Shown here piece after piece: positions 7,107 to 15,274 of a stretch of DNA of 64,000 nucleotides; positions within the stretch are counted from its first letter, which is position 1, and each line of letters begins with the position of its first letter. The notes beneath the pieces were generated by a model. The model worked only from the letters and a program-made list of their open reading frames with translations. It was not told the DNA's origin and did not search any database. Source of the DNA: UBA5189 sp040389445 (lineage in GTDB: Bacteria > Chloroflexota > Limnocylindria > Limnocylindrales > CSP1-4); contig JAZJZX010000013.1 of assembly GCA_040389445.1 (NCBI GenBank), positions 124,001 to 188,000 on the forward strand, read 5' to 3'. The position numbers were made by a program, and so were the translations under genes.

Positions 7107-8512
7107 GGGGCTCGAAGCGGGAGGCCGACCGTCGCGACGGTCCCGCCGCCGGTCCGATCCGCAAGCTCGATCGTGCCGGCATGGGATTCGACGATCCAGC
7201 GCGCGATCGCCAGGCCCAGACCGGTGCCGGATGGACGCATCTCGCGCGCCTGCCTTCCTCGATACAACCGTTCGAACAGACGCTCGCGATCGGCCTCGGC
7301 CAGCCCGATCCCGGTGTCCTCGATGCGAACCATCGCACGCCCATCGATCGCCCGGATCCCGGCCGTCACCGTTCCACCGGCGGGTGTGTAGCGGGCGGCG
7401 TTGTCGAGCAGGATGCCGAACAGCTCGCGAAGTCGGTCGGCATCACCGTCGACGCCGGCCGCCTCGACCTCGGCGACGCTCATCCGAACGTCGGGCGAGG
7501 CCTGCGCCTGACGTCGCACCGACTCGACCAGCAGCGCATCCAGCTCGACGGGCGCGAACTCGAGTCGCGCCCCGGATTCGGCCCTCGCGAGAGAGAGCAG
7601 ATCGCCGATCAGCCTGGCCATCCGTTCGGCCTCCTCGCGCGCGTCGGAGAGAATCGCCCGGCGCTCCTCCTGCGGGACGTCCTCCCGCTTCGCCAGATCC
7701 AGGCTGGCCCGGATCGTGGTCAGCGGCGTCCGGAGCTGGTGGGAAGCATCGGCCAGGAATCGCTGGAGGGCCTGATGGTTCTGTTCCAGGGCTTCGAGCA
7801 TTTCGTTGAACGCGATCGCCAGCTCGCCCACCTCGTCGCCGGGCCGACCAGACTCGACGCGGGCTCCGAAGTCTCCCGAAAGCGCGATCGCTCGGGCGGT
7901 ATCCGTCACGTCGACGATGGGCGCCAGGGCTCGGCGCGCAAGGGCAAGTCCACCACCCAGCGCCAGAGCGACGATGATCACGCCCCCGAGAAACAGTGCC
8001 GTGGTCACCGAACGGAGCAGGTCTCGGAGGGGGACCGTCGAATCTGCCCAGGCGACGTATCCCAGCAGCTCGCCTCCCGCCCCGATGACGGGCTCCACCG
8101 TCATCCTGACCACGTCGTTCGCGACCTCGACCTCACGCACCGCGTGCTGGTGGCGGTCGGCGGCCACCAGGTCCCGGTCGGCCAGCGGCAGCGGCTCGAC
8201 GCCGTCACCCGCCGAATCCGCGAGCAACGCGCTGTTCGGCGCCAGCACGACCACCCGCCCACCGGATGAGGCGAACTGATCAACCAGCCGCTCGGAGGGC
8301 TGGAGCGCGCCGGTCGCATCGACGTCCTGGGCGAACGCCCCGGCGGCATGCTCGGCGTTGGCCAGCAGGGCCGAGTCGAACGACCGCTCCAGCTCGGAGC
8401 GGAGTGCCAGGAAGACACCTGCCCCGAACGCGATCAGGGCCACGGCCAGGAGACCCGTGTAGATGAAGGCCAGGCGGGTCCGGATGGACGGCGGTCGCCG
8501 CAGGCTGATCAC
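7103..8512 (-). CDS. Sensor histidine kinase
   Basis: 469 residues. Helix 1 at about 13-36, an extracytoplasmic domain of about 130 residues without cysteines, helix 2 at about 170-193, HAMP, H-box DASHQLRTPL (His258), N-box ILLDNAARYTPAGG, G1 EDTGIG and G2 GTGLGLAIARWI. The layout matches the MprB/QseC-like kinases. The GTG start overlaps the regulator stop (GTGA), and its own stop overlaps the next regulator (ATGA). Signal unknown; envelope stress would fit the domain layout. Confidence 0.93.
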   Translation of the reverse strand: MISLRRPPSIRTRLAFIYTGLLAVALIAFGAGVFLALRSELERSFDSALLANAEHAAGAFAQDVDATGALQPSERLVDQFASSGGRVVVLAPNSALLADSAGDGVEPLPLADRDLVAADRHQHAVREVEVANDVVRMTVEPVIGAGGELLGYVAWADSTVPLRDLLRSVTTALFLGGVIIVALALGGGLALARRALAPIVDVTDTARAIALSGDFGARVESGRPGDEVGELAIAFNEMLEALEQNHQALQRFLADASHQLRTPLTTIRASLDLAKREDVPQEERRAILSDAREEAERMARLIGDLLSLARAESGARLEFAPVELDALLVESVRRQAQASPDVRMSVAEVEAAGVDGDADRLRELFGILLDNAARYTPAGGTVTAGIRAIDGRAMVRIEDTGIGLAEADRERLFERLYRGRQAREMRPSGTGLGLAIARWIVESHAGTIELADRTGGGTVATVGLPLRAP

Positions 8513-9189
8513 TCCTTGAGCACGTAGCCTGCCCCGCGCACGGTGTGGATGAGCCGCGCCTCCTCATCCATCTCGAGCTTGGAGCGCAGGTAGCGCACGT
8601 ACACCTCGAGAACGTTCGATTCGCCCTCGAAGTCATACGACCAGACGTGCTCCATGATCAACTCACGGGTGAGGACCTTGCGAGGATGGCGCATGAACAG
8701 CAGGAGCAGGTTGTACTCCGTGGTCGTGAGGTCGATGGTCCGGCCGGCTCGACGGGCCTCCCGTGCGTCGACATCGAGCTCGAGGTCCGCGAACCGGAGC
8801 ACCTCGCCCGCGGGCTCGGCCCGCCGTCGAAGCAGGGCGTGGACGCGCGCCAGGAGCTCCTCGAAGCTGAACGGCTTGACGAGATAGTCGTCGGCGCCGG
8901 TTTCCAGCCCCTCCACCCGGTCCTTCACCTCGTCACGGGCCGTGAGCATGAGAATCGCAACCTCGTCGCCCGCCGATCGAAGGCGCCGGGTCACCTCCAG
9001 GCCGTCGATGCCGGGCATCATCACGTCGAGGACGATCAGATCCGGGAGGTGTTCGCGGGCCTTCTCGAGTCCCTCCTCACCGCTGGCCGCCTCGACCACC
9101 CGGTACCCCTCGTAGGCGAGTCCGCGCCGCACGACGGTCCGGATCTTTGGATCGTCGTCGACGACGAGGATGCGTGTCGGCTCGCTCAT
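8509..9189 (-). CDS. OmpR-family response regulator (MprA-like)
   Basis: 226 residues. Receiver domain with DDD at 11-13, Asp55 (IVLDVMMPG), Thr in MLTARDE and Lys in YLVKPFSFEEL, then a winged helix with NVLEVYVRYLRSKLE and the terminal RGAGYVLKE. The pattern is closest to MprA/TcrA-type regulators. It starts 16 bases after the oxidase stop, so oxidase and regulator share a transcript. Partner of the kinase at 7103-8512. Confidence 0.94.
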   Translation of the reverse strand: MSEPTRILVVDDDPKIRTVVRRGLAYEGYRVVEAASGEEGLEKAREHLPDLIVLDVMMPGIDGLEVTRRLRSAGDEVAILMLTARDEVKDRVEGLETGADDYLVKPFSFEELLARVHALLRRRAEPAGEVLRFADLELDVDAREARRAGRTIDLTTTEYNLLLLFMRHPRKVLTRELIMEHVWSYDFEGESNVLEVYVRYLRSKLEMDEEARLIHTVRGAGYVLKE

Positions 9190-9205
9190 GGCGATCCAGT
9201 CTCCG

Positions 9206-10339
9206 TCAGTGGGTCATTCCGGGCATGTCGCCCATGCCGGGCATCTGGGTCATCTCCGGTGCCATCGTATGGGACGGCGCCTCGCTCGGGGAGGCCGGGG
9301 CGGGCGCCGTGCCCTGCGACGGCGCCCCGGCCCCGTCCTTTGGCTTCACGGTGATCGCCACGATCAAGCCGCCCGGTTCCTGGCCGGCGTTCGACGCGTG
9401 ATGCAGGTCGTGGCAGTGGAGGAGCCAGGTGCCGGGATTGTCCGCCCGGAACACGACGTCGTAGGTCTCGCCCTGCGCGATGTTCAGCGTATTGAGCCGC
9501 TGCGGCTCGTTGAGTGGTTCGCCGTCCTTGGCGAACACGGCCATGTCGGAGCCGTGGAGGTGCATCGGATGGGTCGTCTGACTGGGATTGATGAAGCGAA
9601 GCCGGACGAGTTCGCCCTGGGTGACCTCGATCGGCTCGGTTGCCGGGAACGACTTCCCGTTGATCGTGAAGTAGTCGTAGCCCATGCTCATCGCGTCCAT
9701 GCCGGACATCCCGGCGCCGATCATCCAGTTGCCGATCGCCAGCGTGTACTCGGCGTCGGCCTGGACGGGATCGCCGCCCGCCGGATCGATGATGAACGGG
9801 GCGTACAGGCCGCGGTCCATCTGCTCCCGGCTGTTCGGACCGTGGGCGTGGTACATGAACGTTCCGGCGTGCGGGGCGGTGAACCGGTAGGTGTAGGTCT
9901 GACCGGGCTCGATCGCCGGCTGCGTCACGCCTGCGACGCCGTCCTGGTCGTTCGGAACGTGAAGGCCGTGCCAGTGGACCGACGTCGATTCGCCGAGCGT
10001 GTTCTTCACGACGATCTCCACGCTGTCGCCTTCGGTGACCCGGATGGTCGGTCCGGGCACCGTGCCACTGAAGGTCACGGCCCGGGTGGTGACGCCGGGG
10101 AGCAGCTCCCAGTTGGCTTCCTCGACGGTCAGGTCAAAGCGCTTCGTCACGCCGGTCGGGGTGACGGCCCGTTCGGTGAGGGCCGCTTCGAGCGCGGCAC
10201 GATCGAGCGCGGCGGGGCTGCCGGTGTTCGCAGCGGGCGACGGCGTCGCGGCATGCACGCCGAGCGTGCCGGCGATACCAAACACCAGGCCCGAAATGAG
10301 AGCGAGTGAGGCGACGAGCCGCGGGGAGCGCAATGTCAT
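9206..10339 (-). CDS. Two-domain multicopper oxidase, secreted
   Basis: 377 residues. A signal peptide (about 1-30, ending VHA-A) precedes two cupredoxin domains. All four copper motifs are present: HWHGLH (His122/124), YHAHG (His164/166), HPMHLHG (His257/260/262) and HCHDLHH (His308, Cys309, His310, His314). After that motif the sequence ASNAGQ offers no Met or Leu at the usual axial position, so the type 1 site may be atypical. The tail is Met-rich (MTQMPGMGDMPGMTH). A role as cuprous or metal oxidase in copper tolerance is likely. The ATG at 10339 is preceded by AGAGGGT. First gene of the five-gene operon with two two-component systems. Confidence 0.93.
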   Translation of the reverse strand: MTLRSPRLVASLALISGLVFGIAGTLGVHAATPSPAANTGSPAALDRAALEAALTERAVTPTGVTKRFDLTVEEANWELLPGVTTRAVTFSGTVPGPTIRVTEGDSVEIVVKNTLGESTSVHWHGLHVPNDQDGVAGVTQPAIEPGQTYTYRFTAPHAGTFMYHAHGPNSREQMDRGLYAPFIIDPAGGDPVQADAEYTLAIGNWMIGAGMSGMDAMSMGYDYFTINGKSFPATEPIEVTQGELVRLRFINPSQTTHPMHLHGSDMAVFAKDGEPLNEPQRLNTLNIAQGETYDVVFRADNPGTWLLHCHDLHHASNAGQEPGGLIVAITVKPKDGAGAPSQGTAPAPASPSEAPSHTMAPEMTQMPGMGDMPGMTH

Positions 10340-10389
10340 GGGGACCCTCTTGACGACGGTGAGCTCAGTGCCGTGAGCCTGTCCGCCGA

Positions 10390-10420
10390 GGCTTAAAGCC
10401 AGATGAGACCATGCTGAGAC
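10390..10420 (-). promoter_or_regulatory. Putative response-regulator site and promoter of the oxidase operon
   Basis: On the minus strand GTCTCA, GTCTCA and CTTTAA follow at an 11-bp pitch. The block is 20/31 identical to the one before the HMA gene (2002-2032). TTTAAG at its downstream end could serve as -10, giving a leader of about 50 bases. It is probably the target of one of the two regulators encoded in the same operon. Confidence 0.55.
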
Positions 10421-10430
10421 TAGGCGCCGC

Positions 10431-10480
10431 CGGGCTTGCGGGCGGGACCCGAGGACCACCGGGCTTGCGGGCGTGGCCCG
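10431..10480. repeat. Two 21-bp direct repeats between oxidase promoter and thioesterase
   Basis: Two copies starting CGGGCTTGCGGGCG are 29 bp apart and differ at two positions. They lie just beyond the thioesterase stop codon. Confidence 0.55.
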
Positions 10481-10494
10481 TCGCTCAGGAACGG

Positions 10495-11403
10495 TCAGGC
10501 AAGGCGTGCCCTCACCAGCGTCGTGCCGTCTTCATTCCGCTCGAGCTGCACCCACCAGGCGTCGCCGTCTCGCCAGGAACGGGCCAGCAGGACGTTCCCG
10601 GGTTCGGCGGAGGCGGCATATTCGATCGTGACGTGCCGCGGGACGGATGACAGCGCGTCGGGGTCCTGGGCGGCGACCGCTTCCTCGATCCAGTCGACAT
10701 AGACGGCGTTGTTGACATGACCCATCGGGTCGAGGTCCTGGGGCCGGACGCGAAGGTCCAGCGTCGCGACATCGGCGGGCGGCGATGGGAGCGGCACCCG
10801 CAGGATCTCGCCGCCGAGCTCCGGATTCGGAAATGCCGTTCCGAAGTCGGACGGGATCCGGAGGATGCGGCCGCGCTCATCGAGGAGGACCCAGTCCACC
10901 ATCGCCTCGGCCACCAGCGTCCCGCCGGGAAGCCGGAACGCAACCTGGCGGCGGGCCCAGATCCTCCGATGCCCGATGACCGCGGTGGACAGCCTGAGAA
11001 TCTGGCCCATCGGGATCGGGGCAAGCACCTCCAGTCCAGCCGACCGGACGACCCACCAGCGCCCCTGCTGCGTATACCACGCTCGATCGAAGCCAAGCTC
11101 CTCCGAGTGACGCCATGCGATGTCCTGAGCGTAGCGGAGCAGCGAGCCGGTCCGAATTCGCCCATCCGCGCCAGCCTCATCGAACCGGACGCGGTACCCC
11201 GCGACGTACCCGTTGTCGATCCCGGCGACGGGTCGATCCTGGCGACCGGCAAGGCCCGGGTCGAGGTCCGTTACTGCTGCGTCGGCGCCCGCTGCGTCGG
11301 CGCCCGCTGCATCGCCGGCCGTGGCTTCACCGGCCGTGCCCGTGGCCCCGGACGATGCGAATCCGGGTACCAGGCCTTCGGAGCGGCGCGGCGCGGCCGT
11401 CAC
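10495..11403 (-). CDS. Acyl-ACP thioesterase (FatA/FatB-type double hotdog)
   Basis: 302 residues. After an Ala/Gly-rich N-terminal stretch (about 1-60, low complexity) come two hotdog domains: GYRVRFDEAGADGRI...GSLLRYAQDIAWRHSEELG and LDLRVRPQDLDPMGHVNNAVYVDWIEEAV, the latter with the D-x2-GHVNN motif near the active site of acyl-ACP thioesterases. It should release fatty acids from acyl carrier protein. The GTG at 11403 is chosen because GGAG lies six bases upstream and it begins 19 bases after the previous stop. The N-terminal stretch may be a poorly conserved leader; the true start could be nearer residue 66. Confidence 0.83.
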   Translation of the reverse strand: MTAAPRRSEGLVPGFASSGATGTAGEATAGDAAGADAAGADAAVTDLDPGLAGRQDRPVAGIDNGYVAGYRVRFDEAGADGRIRTGSLLRYAQDIAWRHSEELGFDRAWYTQQGRWWVVRSAGLEVLAPIPMGQILRLSTAVIGHRRIWARRQVAFRLPGGTLVAEAMVDWVLLDERGRILRIPSDFGTAFPNPELGGEILRVPLPSPPADVATLDLRVRPQDLDPMGHVNNAVYVDWIEEAVAAQDPDALSSVPRHVTIEYAASAEPGNVLLARSWRDGDAWWVQLERNEDGTTLVRARLA

Positions 11404-11422
11404 CTGCCGCTCCGTCCGGCCG

Positions 11423-12118
11423 TCACGCGGCGTCCGGCGCGCGGCGACCGGCCAGCCGATCAAGCGTCTCGATCGAGACCAGTCTCGTGCCGGTCCGGGG
11501 TGCCGTGTGGCGGGCGAGCCGGACCTCGCAGGATCGCCGGGCATCGAAGACGACAAGGACGGGCAGCAGGCGCTCCCCCTCGTCGGCAGCGTGGGCGCGC
11601 GCGTCGTCGAGCTGGTGCAGGACGTCCGCGGAGATGCCGCGCGCGCCCCACTTGCAGTCGTAGGCCTCGGCCGCGCCGGGCGGCTCCACCGTCACGTCAT
11701 AGGGATGGATCTCCGCGGGCACGCCGTCGAACAGGATCCGCCGCTCCCGCCGAATGCTGCCGGCCGGCACGCGACGGGCGAGCAGCCGCTCCGTGAGGGC
11801 CTCCACGATCGCGCCCCGGAACTGGCTCCGGACCTGCTCGCCACGCCCGGCGACCTCGAGCGATGCGCTGAGCAGGGCCTCGGAGCGGGTGCGTTCCAGC
11901 GACCCGATCGGCGCTGCCGCCGCTCCGAAGAGCGTCGGAAACATGATCCGCCAGGCGTCTGGATCCTCGCCCTGGCCGTTCATCACGGCCCGCGCGAGGA
12001 CGCGCTCCGCCGATGTGGCATCCGCGAGCAGATCGGCAATGCGCGCCACCAGCGGATCGGCCTGGATGCCCGCATAGACGATGGCCCTCGCGTCCTTCGA
12101 CGCATCCTGGAACCTCAC
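11423..12118 (-). CDS. PD-(D/E)XK nuclease-fold protein, uncharacterised
   Basis: 231 residues. The N-terminal half is helical (VRFQDASKDARAIVYAG...). The C-terminal half has a nuclease-fold pattern: FRGAIVEALTERLL, then EIHPYDVTVEP and AYDCKWGA, where Asp and D-C-K could form the D...(D/E)xK catalytic set, then LLPVLVVFDARRSCE. Which nucleic acid, if any, it cuts is unknown. The GTG start overlaps the stop of the 98-residue gene (GTGA), so the two are made together. I do not recognise a named family; confidence in the fold is moderate. Confidence 0.6.
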   Translation of the reverse strand: MRFQDASKDARAIVYAGIQADPLVARIADLLADATSAERVLARAVMNGQGEDPDAWRIMFPTLFGAAAAPIGSLERTRSEALLSASLEVAGRGEQVRSQFRGAIVEALTERLLARRVPAGSIRRERRILFDGVPAEIHPYDVTVEPPGAAEAYDCKWGARGISADVLHQLDDARAHAADEGERLLPVLVVFDARRSCEVRLARHTAPRTGTRLVSIETLDRLAGRRAPDAA

Positions 12119-12411
12119 CAGGCCTCCTCCCCGAGGGCCACGAGCACTGCCTGGGGGAGCGTGGACAGCCAGTCGATGGCGCGGTGCGGATCGGCGATCT
12201 GCGCGACTTCGGCGATCAGGCCATCGATGGCGGCCTCGAATCCTGGCGGCGGCTCGGCGGGGCGGCCGGCCGCGACCGCACGAAGTCGCGCGGCCCAGAC
12301 CGTTTCCATGTCGTGGATGTAGGTCCACTCGTCGTCGATCGAATCAGCGGTTGCGACGAGGCTTGCCAGCGCGGCGGCGACGCGCTCGATCTGCGCCGGA
12401 ATCGGGCTCAC
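12115..12411 (-). CDS. Small helical protein paired with nuclease-fold gene
   Basis: 98 residues, mostly helical, no cysteines, acidic: VAAALASLVATADSIDDEWTY and FEAAIDGLIAEVAQI. Four-base overlap with the downstream nuclease-fold gene suggests a stoichiometric partner, possibly an inhibitor or subunit. The start is GTG at 12411 with no obvious ribosome site. Not recognised as a known family. Confidence 0.55.
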   Translation of the reverse strand: MSPIPAQIERVAAALASLVATADSIDDEWTYIHDMETVWAARLRAVAAGRPAEPPPGFEAAIDGLIAEVAQIADPHRAIDWLSTLPQAVLVALGEEAW

Positions 12412-12468
12412 GGCGATAGCGTACCCGGGTCCGGGCCGGGCATCAGGCGGGCCGCGACGAGCGCGATT

Positions 12469-12816
12469 TCAGGCGGATCGCGACCAGCGTGGCGCGATGC
12501 GGGGCGACATCCCCGGCGCCAGCGAGGCTCGAGGCCGGTCCACGCCGTCGAGAACGCGCTCCGCTCGGACCTGGAGGGCGGTCAAACGCTGCTCGGCTCG
12601 CTCGTTCCACGCCCTGGAGTAGGCGGCAACCGCGGCGCGGCGGATCAGGAGCGCTTCGTGGCGGTGACCCGTGAACTCGAGGGTCGCGACGCGCGCGAGC
12701 ACGGCCCGATAGAGCTCGGGCAACGTCTCGGCGATCGACGCGGCTTCCACATCACGAATGATCGGCCCGGGAGTGTCCTGCGGGAATAGCCCGACGGTCC
12801 CGGTGCGCCTCGGCAT
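12469..12816 (-). CDS. Conserved-looking small protein, function unknown
   Basis: 115 residues with a helical core (ETLPELYRAVLARVATLEFTGHRHEALLIRRAAVAAYSRAW would span about 30-70) and a basic, proline- and serine-rich tail. Codon use with strongly GC-rich third positions supports a real gene. The ATG is 53 bases from the divergent SDR gene start, so a shared promoter region lies between. Not recognised. Confidence 0.5.
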   Translation of the reverse strand: MPRRTGTVGLFPQDTPGPIIRDVEAASIAETLPELYRAVLARVATLEFTGHRHEALLIRRAAVAAYSRAWNERAEQRLTALQVRAERVLDGVDRPRASLAPGMSPRIAPRWSRSA

Positions 12817-12868
12817 TCGGGCGGTAGGCTAGTCTCGGATCGGCAACGCGAAGGGGAGGATTGAGCGA

Positions 12869-13660
12869 GTGGATCTGGGCATTCGAGGACGGAGGGCTCT
12901 TGTCGGCGGCGCAACCAGCGGGCTGGGCCTGGCCATCGCGGACGCCCTGGCCGAAGAGGGCTGTGAACTCATCCTGAGCGCCCGTCGAGCGGAGGTGCTC
13001 CACGACGTGGCGGTCACCCTGGCCGCCCGTCACGGCGTACCGGTCGGGATCGTGGCCGCGGATTTCGAGGATCCGACGGCGGCCGGACAGATCGCGGGCG
13101 CGGTACTCGAGTCGATGGGAGGCGTCGACATCGTCGTGTTGAACGCGGGAGGTCCACCGCCCGTGGATCCCACCGCCACGGACTCCGCCGGCTGGGCCCG
13201 CGCCTTCCAGGTCCTCGCCATGACGCCCATCGAGCTCGCGACGCGCCTGCTGCCGGGCATGCGTGCGCGCGGCTGGGGCCGGATCGTGGCCGTCGGTTCC
13301 TATGCCGTTCGACAGCCGGTGGACGAGCTCGCCTACTCGAATGCCGGACGGAGCGCCCTCATGGCGTGGCTGAAGACGACGTCGCGGGCCGTGGCAGCTG
13401 ATGGGGTCACGGTCAACGGCGCGTTTCCGGGACGCCACGCCACTGTTCGGATCGAGCAGCTGGATCGTGCCGCCGCGGAGCGCACCGGGCGCACCGTCGA
13501 GTCGGTCCGGGCCGGGCATGTCGCTGCGATTCCGGCCGGCCGCTATGGCGACCCCGCAGAATTTGCGAGCTACGTCGCGTATCTCTGTTCGGCCCGGGCG
13601 TCCTATCAGACGGGCACGTTCACGACGATCGATGGAGGCCTCCTCACCGGGCTGCCGTGA
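12869..13660 (+). CDS. Short-chain dehydrogenase/reductase with atypical active site
   Basis: 263 residues, Rossmann fold: cofactor motif GGATSGLGLAIA near residue 13, NAGGPPP, and a C-terminal FTTIDGGLLTGLP. The usual catalytic YxxxK is absent; the equivalent stretch reads DELAYSNAGRSALMAWLK, with Arg in place of Lys. This belongs to a subgroup annotated as 3-oxoacyl-ACP-reductase-like SDRs whose substrates are unknown. The GTG at 12869 has AGGGGAGGA upstream. A single-gene unit, followed by repeats and a convergent acylphosphatase. Confidence 0.88.
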   Translation: MDLGIRGRRALVGGATSGLGLAIADALAEEGCELILSARRAEVLHDVAVTLAARHGVPVGIVAADFEDPTAAGQIAGAVLESMGGVDIVVLNAGGPPPVDPTATDSAGWARAFQVLAMTPIELATRLLPGMRARGWGRIVAVGSYAVRQPVDELAYSNAGRSALMAWLKTTSRAVAADGVTVNGAFPGRHATVRIEQLDRAAAERTGRTVESVRAGHVAAIPAGRYGDPAEFASYVAYLCSARASYQTGTFTTIDGGLLTGLP

Positions 13661-13689
13661 CCGCGGGCTGCCTTGACCGCGGGCTGCCA
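13658..13689. repeat. Two 16-bp tandem repeats at the SDR stop codon
   Basis: TGACCGCGGGCTGCCT is followed directly by the same 16 bases with a final A. The first copy begins with the SDR stop codon. Confidence 0.6.
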
Positions 13690-13740
13690 CAGGAGGGGGC
13701 CCGGGCGGGCGACCGATCGAGGCCGGCGATCCAGAGGCGA

Positions 13741-14034
13741 TCAATCGCCCGGATGCGCCCCCGAGCGAATGGAGAACTCGCTGAACGCCCCCGTGGCCGG
13801 CATCCAGACTGCCTTGACCTGATCGACGATCGCGCCGGCCGGGCCACGCTCCAGGTCGAGAAGGAAGCGCTCGAGGCTCGCTCGATCGCCTTCCGTGACG
13901 CAGCGGACTTCACCACGTCCCCCATTCGCGACCCAGCCGGTGATGCCTGTTCCCCTGACGAGCTGAACGACGAAATACCGGAAACCGACGCCCTGCACGA
14001 CGCCACGGACCGTGACCTCGAGGCGGACGTCCAT
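13741..14034 (-). CDS. acyP: Acylphosphatase
   Basis: 97 residues, the normal size. The catalytic arginine is in GVVQGVGFRYFV and the catalytic asparagine in GWVANGGRGEV; the fold ends FSEFSIR. It hydrolyses acyl phosphates such as acetyl phosphate. The ATG overlaps the stop of the DNA polymerase III delta' gene by one base (TGATG), which fixes the start. Confidence 0.95.
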   Translation of the reverse strand: MDVRLEVTVRGVVQGVGFRYFVVQLVRGTGITGWVANGGRGEVRCVTEGDRASLERFLLDLERGPAGAIVDQVKAVWMPATGAFSEFSIRSGAHPGD

Positions 14035-15266
14035 CAGGCGGCGCGGGGAGGCGTCCAGCGCAGGGCGAGAACGTCGAGCACGAGCTCCGGACTCACGTTG
14101 CCCTCGAGGCGCTCTGCCGCAACATCGAGCCGCCGCAGCGCCGACCCGAGCGACGCCGAGTCGAAGCACGCGGCCGGACCGGTCAGGTCGTCCAGCAGGT
14201 CGGCATCGCGGACGGCGCGCGCGTCTCCCACCACCACGAGACCCAGATCGCGGGCAACGGCCCGCCAGATGTCGAGGAGAGCGAGCGCGGCACGCCGCCG
14301 CTCGGCTGCGGGCACCCGAACGGAGCGCTCCTCGACGGCGGCGTCCGCTTCGGCCGCGGATTCATCCCCGACAGCTGGGCCGTGCGAGGTTCCCGTCGCG
14401 TTCGCGACGAGCTGGGCGGCCCCTGGCGAACGGCTCCGCCCCCGGGAAGCGCGTGTTGACGATGCTGCGGTCGTCGCCTCCTGGGCACCGGCCTCGAGCG
14501 CGCGGATGAGCTCGGCGGCCCGGGCCGCCAGGTCCCGCGTGCCGAGCAGGCGCGCCGTCACGCCGAGGCCGAGGAGATCGAGGAGCGTCCTGGCGATCTC
14601 GCCGCGGATGACGACCGCCTGCGGTGCGCGGGCCAGCGCGATGGCGTGGCCCGGGCGCCCATCGGTGATCCGGGCGAGGCGCGCCGCCGTTGGTGCGTCG
14701 GCGACGCCCTGCTCGGCGAGAACGGCCTCCACGTCCCGCGGACCCATGGGACCGAGTCGAACACGTGCGACGCGGGAACGGATGGTCGACAGGAGGCGCT
14801 CCTCCTCGTCGGCGCACAGGATGATCGTCGTGCGGGCCGGTGGCTCCTCGAGCGTCTTGAGAAACGCCGATTGGGCATCCTCGGTCATGCGATGGGCCGA
14901 CTCGACGATGGCGACCCGGGCACCGCCCTCGACGGGCAGGTAGGCGAGCTCGCGAACGAGCTCCCGAACCCCGCGCTCCTCGCGACCCCCGATCGAGATG
15001 AGCCCACCGGATCCGCCCGGCGCCAGACGGTGCAGGTCCGGATGATTGCCGTGGTCCACCATCCGGCATCCGCGACAGGCGCGACACGGCCGCTCGCCGC
15101 CGGACGCGTCCTGGCACAGGAGCGCCGCGGCGATGTCGAGGGCCAGGGTCGTCTTGCCGACCCCGCCCGGCCCGGCAAGCAGGACGGCGTGCGGAAGGCC
15201 GGATCCGAGCATCGCCCGGATCGCGGCCAGGGCGACGGGTTGACCCCGCGTCCGCAGGCCGTCCAT
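14034..15266 (-). CDS. holB: DNA polymerase III delta' subunit (clamp loader)
   Basis: 410 residues. AAA+ domain with Walker A GPGGVGKTTL, a four-cysteine zinc site (C-x8-C-x2-C-x2-C around ERPCRACRGC), then VAIVESAHRMTEDAQSAFLK and LKTLEEPPARTTIIL. The DExx box reads ESAH and the arginine-finger region STIRSRV lacks the usual cysteine of SRC, both in line with the non-catalytic delta' subunit. A variable Ala/Ser-rich insert (about 270-315) precedes the helical C-terminal domain. It starts eight bases after the NYN gene stop. Confidence 0.88.
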   Translation of the reverse strand: MDGLRTRGQPVALAAIRAMLGSGLPHAVLLAGPGGVGKTTLALDIAAALLCQDASGGERPCRACRGCRMVDHGNHPDLHRLAPGGSGGLISIGGREERGVRELVRELAYLPVEGGARVAIVESAHRMTEDAQSAFLKTLEEPPARTTIILCADEEERLLSTIRSRVARVRLGPMGPRDVEAVLAEQGVADAPTAARLARITDGRPGHAIALARAPQAVVIRGEIARTLLDLLGLGVTARLLGTRDLAARAAELIRALEAGAQEATTAASSTRASRGRSRSPGAAQLVANATGTSHGPAVGDESAAEADAAVEERSVRVPAAERRRAALALLDIWRAVARDLGLVVVGDARAVRDADLLDDLTGPAACFDSASLGSALRRLDVAAERLEGNVSPELVLDVLALRWTPPRAA

Positions 15267-15274
15267 CTCCGGGG

